Of a stretch of 12,391 bases of DNA, positions 7,603 through 12,391 are shown in pieces. Both the position numbers and the translations under genes were made by a program. The stretch spans positions 1 through 12,391 of the forward strand of contig CAYMII010000057.1 of assembly GCA_964390565.1 (NCBI GenBank), written 5' to 3'. The notes beneath the pieces are model-generated. The model ran no database searches. It saw only the letters and a program-made list of their open reading frames with translations, and was not told the origin of the DNA. Source of the DNA: UBA8529 sp964390565. Its GTDB lineage: Bacteria > Bacteroidota > Bacteroidia > Bacteroidales > Tenuifilaceae. How positions within the stretch are numbered: position 1 is the first letter of the stretch; every line of letters begins with the position of its first letter.

Positions 7603-9903
7603 TTATAAAAAATCCTCCAATTCATACGACAACTTCATAACTTTAACTACATGTCCCTCGCCATCAGTAATTGGTGAATACGTTTCGATGAAATTGGTGG
7701 TTTTTCCATCCCAAAAGATACTTGATTTCACTTTTTTACTTTGTCCTGAACGTAAATCAGACCAAAATTTAGCATAATCATTCTTTTGCTGATCGTTCAT
7801 TTCAACATTATCGGAATGGTGTTTTCCTAAAATCTCGTGACGAGAAATGCCTAGTTTTTTAAGGAAAGCATCATTTACGTTGATAATTGTGCCATTCATA
7901 TCGTACTCAACCATATACGATGAGGCGCTAAGCGAATTAAGCAAACCTTCAATTTCACCAGATCTTCGGGCAGCTTCTTCCTGAGTAGCCTGTAATTCCT
8001 CCATATTCTGTCGCATCTCTTCCTCTTGTGCAGCCATCTCCTCCGATTGCTGCTGCGATTGCTCGAGCAAAAACTTTGTTTTTGCATTTATTCTAACAGA
8101 TGATATGGTTGAAGCGATATTCTCTCCTACTCTCTCAAGAAATTCGATTTGATATTTTTCAACGGTATTGAAAGAGGCCATCTCAATTACACCTAAAACC
8201 TTATTCTCCGACTTCAAAGGTACAAGAATAACGCATCTAGGGTTTGAACTGCCAAGCCCCGATGTTATATCAACATAATCCTTAGGAACTGTTTTTAAGA
8301 AAATGGTTTCTTTTTCCATCGCACAAGCGCCAACAAGTCCTTCACCCTTTTCAATTCGTTTTGTAACAAACTTTTTTCGATCCCAGGCGTATGCTGACAT
8401 CAGCTCAAAATAAGAATCATTCCTGTCCTCTTCGTTCGAAATGAATATTCCACCCTGATTTGCTCCAAGATATTTTACAACATTCCTAATTACCTCATCG
8501 CTTAGCTGCTGCAGATCATCACTATTCTGGCGAAGAATATCTGCAAATTTGGCAAACCCCTCAGTTGTCCAATTACGCTTTTGATCATCTAACTTCCGTT
8601 TCTCCTCCTCATCGTGCGCTTTCTTTAGACTATCTCGCATTTCTATAAGCGATTTTCCTAAAACATCTTTTTCGCTTAAAAGATGAATCTCAGAATTAAA
8701 ATTACCCTGTCCTATTTGAGTTGCTGCAACCGCCTTATTATTTAACCCTTCTACAGAAATATTAAGAGCATTTGACATCTCTTCAATCTCGTCACCTGTA
8801 TTGACATCAATTCTTAAATCAGAGGATATTTCGCCATCAGCCATCCTCTTTAGTATTGCTGTAATTCGACGAATTGGCTTTGTTAATTTGCCCGAAACGA
8901 AGTAAAGAACAATAACGATTAATAACAGGCCAACTATTCCAACTCCAAGTGATACGTATAGTTCATGATTTGCCTCGTCGGTAATAACTGAAAATGGAGT
9001 TGAAAGCACTAAAGCCCATGGATATTTATTTCTACCTGCATTTATGGGTGCAAAGCAAATTAGCTGTTTAATACCATTGCTTTCATCAGTAAAATAAAAC
9101 TCCTTTCCTGCTTGAACCTTTGCCAGCAAATCCTCTTTCGTTATGCTTTCAGGAAAAATGTCCTTTAACTGTTTGTTTAATAAATCCTTATTAGGATGAC
9201 CCGCAATAATACCACCATTAGACACTAAAAAAGCATAACTTCCTTGAACAGGTTTGATACTTGCAACAATCTCCTGCAACATCACAAGGTCAACATCAGT
9301 AGCAATCTCTCCTACAAATTTACCATTAATCAAAACTGGTGATTGAAAACTTACCATTAGTTTAGCCTGTGCTTTTCCAGTAGTAAACTCATCTTGATAT
9401 GGCTCAGCAATAGTCTCCTCTGCCCTACTTTTATCCAAAGCATATAATTCCGAATCACCAGTCAAGCTTCTATCACTAAATTGCCATTTAATCTGCTCAC
9501 CTTCTCGCCATGTTGTAATAGCAAACCGACCATAATCCTTAGTATAACCAGGTATAAAACCCTTGTACTCCCAACTATCCCACAATGAATAAATCTGAGG
9601 ATTATCCTTCAGAACGGGCATATACATGTTAAGGAATAAATTCTTCCATTGATTTTCAGGCATTGACTTATATACAGTAAATGCTTGTGAAAGAGTCCTA
9701 ACTAGTGATAACTCCCTTTCAAATATTCTTTCAACCTTATCGGCAGAGATCCTTGAAGTTTGCTGTGCTTTGATTATAGCATCGCGCGATATTACTTTTC
9801 TCGAGCTTAAAACTACATATCCAATAGCAACAACATAAAGAAATGCGGAAATGGTAAGTATGTAAAGTAGAATCTTTTGTCTAATTTTTAGTTTAATCTT
9901 CAT
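7603..9903 (-). CDS. Membrane sensor: dCache-like, tandem HAMP, GAF, coiled coil, PAS; no output domain
   Basis: A 766-residue sensor-like protein. Residues 11-32 are a membrane segment. About 35-313 form an extracytoplasmic double-Cache-like domain (YSLWDSWEYK at 105-114; EPYQDEF; SPVLINGKFVG; DVDL; later SNGGIIAGHPN). A second membrane segment is at about 316-338. HAMP 1 (about 338-390; LTKPIRR, TGDEIEEM) runs into a second HAMP-like unit (about 390-430; IGQGNF, SEKDVLGKSL). GAF is about 455-603 with C527 and C557, a Glu/Gln-rich coiled coil is 604-655, and PAS is 656-766. The chain ends with PAS: no H-box or ATPase, GGDEF, EAL, phosphatase or chemoreceptor hairpin is visible, so it should act through a partner, which is inference. 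The classic RxWY amino-acid motif of dCache_1 was not found, so the ligand is unknown. ATG at 9903 is chosen over TTG at 9909 because the paralog upstream starts at the same residue, MKIKLKIRQK. An upstream terminator implies its own promoter, but none is clear. Confidence 0.88.
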   Translation of the reverse strand: MKIKLKIRQKILLYILTISAFLYVVAIGYVVLSSRKVISRDAIIKAQQTSRISADKVERIFERELSLVRTLSQAFTVYKSMPENQWKNLFLNMYMPVLKDNPQIYSLWDSWEYKGFIPGYTKDYGRFAITTWREGEQIKWQFSDRSLTGDSELYALDKSRAEETIAEPYQDEFTTGKAQAKLMVSFQSPVLINGKFVGEIATDVDLVMLQEIVASIKPVQGSYAFLVSNGGIIAGHPNKDLLNKQLKDIFPESITKEDLLAKVQAGKEFYFTDESNGIKQLICFAPINAGRNKYPWALVLSTPFSVITDEANHELYVSLGVGIVGLLLIVIVLYFVSGKLTKPIRRITAILKRMADGEISSDLRIDVNTGDEIEEMSNALNISVEGLNNKAVAATQIGQGNFNSEIHLLSEKDVLGKSLIEMRDSLKKAHDEEEKRKLDDQKRNWTTEGFAKFADILRQNSDDLQQLSDEVIRNVVKYLGANQGGIFISNEEDRNDSYFELMSAYAWDRKKFVTKRIEKGEGLVGACAMEKETIFLKTVPKDYVDITSGLGSSNPRCVILVPLKSENKVLGVIEMASFNTVEKYQIEFLERVGENIASTISSVRINAKTKFLLEQSQQQSEEMAAQEEEMRQNMEELQATQEEAARRSGEIEGLLNSLSASSYMVEYDMNGTIINVNDAFLKKLGISRHEILGKHHSDNVEMNDQQKNDYAKFWSDLRSGQSKKVKSSIFWDGKTTNFIETYSPITDGEGHVVKVMKLSYELEDFL

Positions 9904-9994
9904 AATCAAAAAAGGGTTAAAGAATAATAATGCGCAATATTAACTTTACGAGAAAATGAGCGTTTTTGCTTTAGACAAAGGCGAACAAACTTGG
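9904..9994 (-). promoter_or_regulatory. Presumed promoter region of the downstream sensor gene
   Basis: This 91-base gap between the terminator of one sensor gene and the start of the next must hold a promoter if the downstream gene is transcribed separately. The best -7 match on the minus strand is TAATATTG (plus 9935-9942), one mismatch from TAnnTTTG, about 31 bases before the ATG, with no convincing -33 box. No Shine-Dalgarno is present. Confidence 0.25.
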
Positions 9995-10027
9995 TTTAAA
10001 AAAGAAAGGCGCTTATAAAGCGCCTTT
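9995..10027 (-). terminator. Terminator of the upstream sensor gene
   Basis: Read on the minus strand, a 10-base stem (AAAGGCGCTT with AAGCGCCTTT; plus coordinates 10005-10014 and 10018-10027) with a three-base loop is followed by CTTTTTT. It lies 12 bases past the stop of the gene at 10040-12343. It separates the two sensor genes, so the second is not simply an operon member of the first. Confidence 0.85.
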
Positions 10028-10039
10028 ACTTAAATTATA

Positions 10040-12343
10040 TTAAACGAACTCTTCAAGTTCATGGGAAAGCTTCATAACCTTATAAAAATGCCCTTCGCTA
10101 TCGGCTATAGGGAAATAGGTTTCCATCATGGTAACCGTTTTTCCCTCCCATGTAATTTTTGACTTTACTTTTTTATTGCTGCCTGCCCGCAACTCATCCC
10201 AGAAACGACCATATTCCTTTTTCTGTTTTTCAGATAGTTCTATATTGCCAGAATGGTGTGTGCCGACCAATTGTTGACGTGATATGCCTAATCGCTGTAA
10301 GAAAGCATCATTTGCATTGATAATGTTGCCACTCATATCGTACTCAACAATATACGAGGCTGCATTTAATGAGGTTAGTAAACCTTCGATTTCTCCTGAC
10401 TTGCGAGCAGCCTCTTCTTGAGTTGCTTGAAGTTCCTCCATATTTTGGCGCATCTCCTCTTCTTGAGCAGCCATCTCCTCGGCTTGCTGCTGCGATTGCT
10501 CTAGGAGCGCCTTTGTTTTCTCATTTATTCTAACCGATAATATTGTTGAAGCAATGCTCTCGGCAATTTTCTCAAAGAATTCGATTTGGTATCTTTCCAT
10601 AACCTTGAATGATGCCATCTCGATAACGCCTAATACAATATTTTCATGCTTTAGCGGTACAAGAATAACGCATCGTGGGTTTGCGCTTCCCAAACCAGAG
10701 GTAATGGCAACGTAGTCTTCAGGAACATCGGTAATAAAGATTGTTTCCTTTTCCAAAGCACATGCACCAACCAATCCCTCTCCTTTTTCTAAACGTTTTG
10801 AAACATATTTTTTTCTATCCCAAGCAAATGTCGATACCAATTCAAAGTATTGATCGTTTTTATCCTCCTCATTCCATAGGAATATTCCGGCTTGATTAGC
10901 ATCAAGGTATTTAACAAGATTTTTAATAACGTTATCGCAAAGGAGTTGGAAATCGTTGTTATTCTGACGAAGAATTTCAGCAAATTTTGCAAATCCTTCG
11001 TTTGCCCATGTCCGCTTTTCGTCATCAAGTTTACGTTTTTGCTCCTCGATATAAGCCTTTTTTAAACTATCACGCATATCAATTAATGACTTACCAAGTG
11101 TATCCTTTTCGCTAAGTAAATCTATCTCAGAGTCATAGTTTCCTTCTCCAATATTTGTGGCAGAAACGGCTTTTTTATTTAATCCTTCAACAGAAGTATT
11201 TAGAGCAAGTGACATCTCTTCAATCTCGTCACCTGTATCAAGAATAATTTTAAGATCATCTGAGATTTCACCGTTAGCAAGTCGTTTTAAACTAGAAGTA
11301 ATTTTCCTTATAGGTCTTGTTAGATTGTCGGAAACAAAGATTAAAACAATTATTATTAGTATAAGTCCTGCAAAACCAACAAACATTGAAATATAAAGAG
11401 ATCTATCTGCTTTTTGAGTTAATACCTTTACAGGTGTTGAAATTACTAGTGACCATGGGGTAGGTATTTCACTAACTTTTATTGGGGCATAACTTATATA
11501 ATATTTATTACCAATTGAATCTGTATGGAAATAAGCAAACTCTTCACCTTTAGAAATTCGTTCCCCTAACCTCTCGGTTTTAAAGTCTGTCTTATATAAA
11601 TCACTTAAATTCTTGTATATTAAATTTTTATTAGGGTGAGCAGCAATAATTGATGTATTTGAGACTAGAAACGCAACACTACCTTCGAATGGTTTGATTT
11701 TTGAAACATTTTCTTGTAAAGTTGTTAATACAACATCAACCCCAACCATACCAACAAATTTACCATTTACCATTACAGGGGAACCTATAGTTGTTAGCAA
11801 CCTTCGCTCCATATTTCCAAAAATAAAATTATCGTAATAGGGTTCCCATAAGGCTTCAACGGCATTCTTTTTAAAACCACCATAAAGCGCTGGATCTCCG
11901 GTCATACTTCGAGGAGCGATATCCCAATTAACCTCATTACCTGATCTATTTATTGTAATACAAATCCTCCCATAATCCTTATCATACCCAGGAACAAATG
12001 CTTTGTACTCCCAACTATCCCATAATGAATAAATATGTGGATTGGCTTTAAATACAGGTTTATACATTTCAACCCATAGTTTTTGCCATTTTTCAGGTGG
12101 CATAGTATTATAGATTGAGAATGCATTTGAAAGTGTTCTTACCAATGATAAATCTTTCTCAAAAAATATCTTTACATCACTAGCAGCTAATTTTGTTGCT
12201 AACTTTGAATTATTTAACGATTCTTCCAATAATCCTTTACGCGAATCAACCACTATGTACCCAATTGCTACAACATATAGTAAAGCAGAAACAGATAGAA
12301 TATAAAGCAATATTTTTTGCCTTATTTTTAGCTTTATTTTCAT
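10040..12343 (-). CDS. Membrane sensor paralog: dCache-like, tandem HAMP, GAF, coiled coil, PAS; no output domain
   Basis: A 767-residue paralog of the next gene, alignable almost without gaps. Order: membrane segment 11-32; extracytoplasmic dCache-like domain about 35-314 (YSLWDSWEYK again at 105-114; EPYYDNF; SPVMVNGKFVG; SIIAAHPN); membrane segment about 317-338; HAMP 339-391; second HAMP-like unit 391-431 (IGEGNY, SEKDTLGKSL); GAF about 456-604 with C528 and C558; coiled coil 605-656; PAS 657-767. Hand counts against the neighbour give about 87 of 160 identical in Cache residues 81-240, 68 of 93 across the HAMP units and 48 of 52 in the coiled coil. It also lacks any kinase, cyclase, chemoreceptor or other output domain. 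The likely start is ATG at 12343, matching the paralog; a GTG at 12364 would add seven residues. It ends at its own terminator. A role in relaying an outside signal is inferred; the ligand and partner are unknown. Confidence 0.88.
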   Translation of the reverse strand: MKIKLKIRQKILLYILSVSALLYVVAIGYIVVDSRKGLLEESLNNSKLATKLAASDVKIFFEKDLSLVRTLSNAFSIYNTMPPEKWQKLWVEMYKPVFKANPHIYSLWDSWEYKAFVPGYDKDYGRICITINRSGNEVNWDIAPRSMTGDPALYGGFKKNAVEALWEPYYDNFIFGNMERRLLTTIGSPVMVNGKFVGMVGVDVVLTTLQENVSKIKPFEGSVAFLVSNTSIIAAHPNKNLIYKNLSDLYKTDFKTERLGERISKGEEFAYFHTDSIGNKYYISYAPIKVSEIPTPWSLVISTPVKVLTQKADRSLYISMFVGFAGLILIIIVLIFVSDNLTRPIRKITSSLKRLANGEISDDLKIILDTGDEIEEMSLALNTSVEGLNKKAVSATNIGEGNYDSEIDLLSEKDTLGKSLIDMRDSLKKAYIEEQKRKLDDEKRTWANEGFAKFAEILRQNNNDFQLLCDNVIKNLVKYLDANQAGIFLWNEEDKNDQYFELVSTFAWDRKKYVSKRLEKGEGLVGACALEKETIFITDVPEDYVAITSGLGSANPRCVILVPLKHENIVLGVIEMASFKVMERYQIEFFEKIAESIASTILSVRINEKTKALLEQSQQQAEEMAAQEEEMRQNMEELQATQEEAARKSGEIEGLLTSLNAASYIVEYDMSGNIINANDAFLQRLGISRQQLVGTHHSGNIELSEKQKKEYGRFWDELRAGSNKKVKSKITWEGKTVTMMETYFPIADSEGHFYKVMKLSHELEEFV

Positions 12344-12366
12344 AGTTCGAAGGGTTTTAAACACGC

Positions 12367-12374
12367 TAAACTTA
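12367..12374 (-). promoter_or_regulatory. Weak candidate -7 element for the upstream sensor gene
   Basis: On the minus strand the bases read TAAGTTTA, one mismatch from TAnnTTTG, 23 bases before the ATG at 12343. The -33 box would lie beyond the window edge, so the call cannot be completed. Confidence 0.25.
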
Positions 12375-12391
12375 ACCTTTTTTTAGTAAAC

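Noticed and set aside
7939..10531. Recent gene conversion between the sensor paralogs
   Set aside because: The near-identical coiled-coil protein segment is encoded by DNA with many third-position differences, which fits selection on the protein rather than recent copying.
7603..12343. The two sensors as chemoreceptors (methyl-accepting proteins)
   Set aside because: The Cache-HAMP start suggests it, but the conserved chemoreceptor hairpin tip is absent. The Glu-rich coil (EEMAAQEEEMRQ) is not similar to it, and a GAF and a PAS domain take its place.
7603..12343. The two sensors as truncated histidine kinases
   Set aside because: Both paralogs end at the same aligned residue, followed by proper terminators, and the short sequences after the stops show no remnant of an H-box or ATPase domain.

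Overview
The window looks like chromosomal DNA from a member of the Bacteroidota, probably near the Bacteroidales/Marinilabiliales. The evidence is moderately low GC (hand counts about 32-40% in the parts counted), perfect matches to the Bacteroidota -7 promoter element TAnnTTTG just upstream of two genes, almost no Shine-Dalgarno sequences, and protein variants typical of that phylum (a short one-chain serine ammonia-lyase, a three-domain aminopeptidase P). No mobile elements, CRISPR arrays, tRNAs or rRNAs were seen.

Left part, plus strand (about 1-3360): after a noncoding stretch that may be a divergent promoter region come an Xaa-Pro aminopeptidase and a [4Fe-4S] L-serine ammonia-lyase. 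Each has its own candidate promoter, and a strong hairpin terminator follows the second gene. Both serve use of peptides and amino acids: one removes residues ahead of proline, the other turns serine into pyruvate and ammonia.

Middle, plus strand (about 3410-7585): a sucA-sucB pair encodes the E1 and E2 parts of the 2-oxoglutarate dehydrogenase complex (TCA cycle). It has the only good Shine-Dalgarno in the window (before sucA) and a strong terminator after sucB. The E3 subunit (lipoamide dehydrogenase) is not nearby and must be encoded elsewhere. SucA carries an unusual C-terminal tail with four cysteines, and the SucB subunit-binding domain departs from the classic motif.

Right part, minus strand (7603-12343): two tandem paralogous membrane sensors of 766 and 767 residues share the order TM, extracytoplasmic dCache-like domain, TM, two HAMP units, GAF, coiled coil, PAS. 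Neither has a recognisable output domain (no histidine kinase, GGDEF/EAL, or chemoreceptor signalling hairpin). Each has its own terminator, so they look like separate transcription units. They are most diverged in the outside sensor half (about half identical by hand count) and almost identical in the coiled coil before the PAS domain. This suggests two inputs feeding one shared partner, and it is the best candidate here for undescribed biology.
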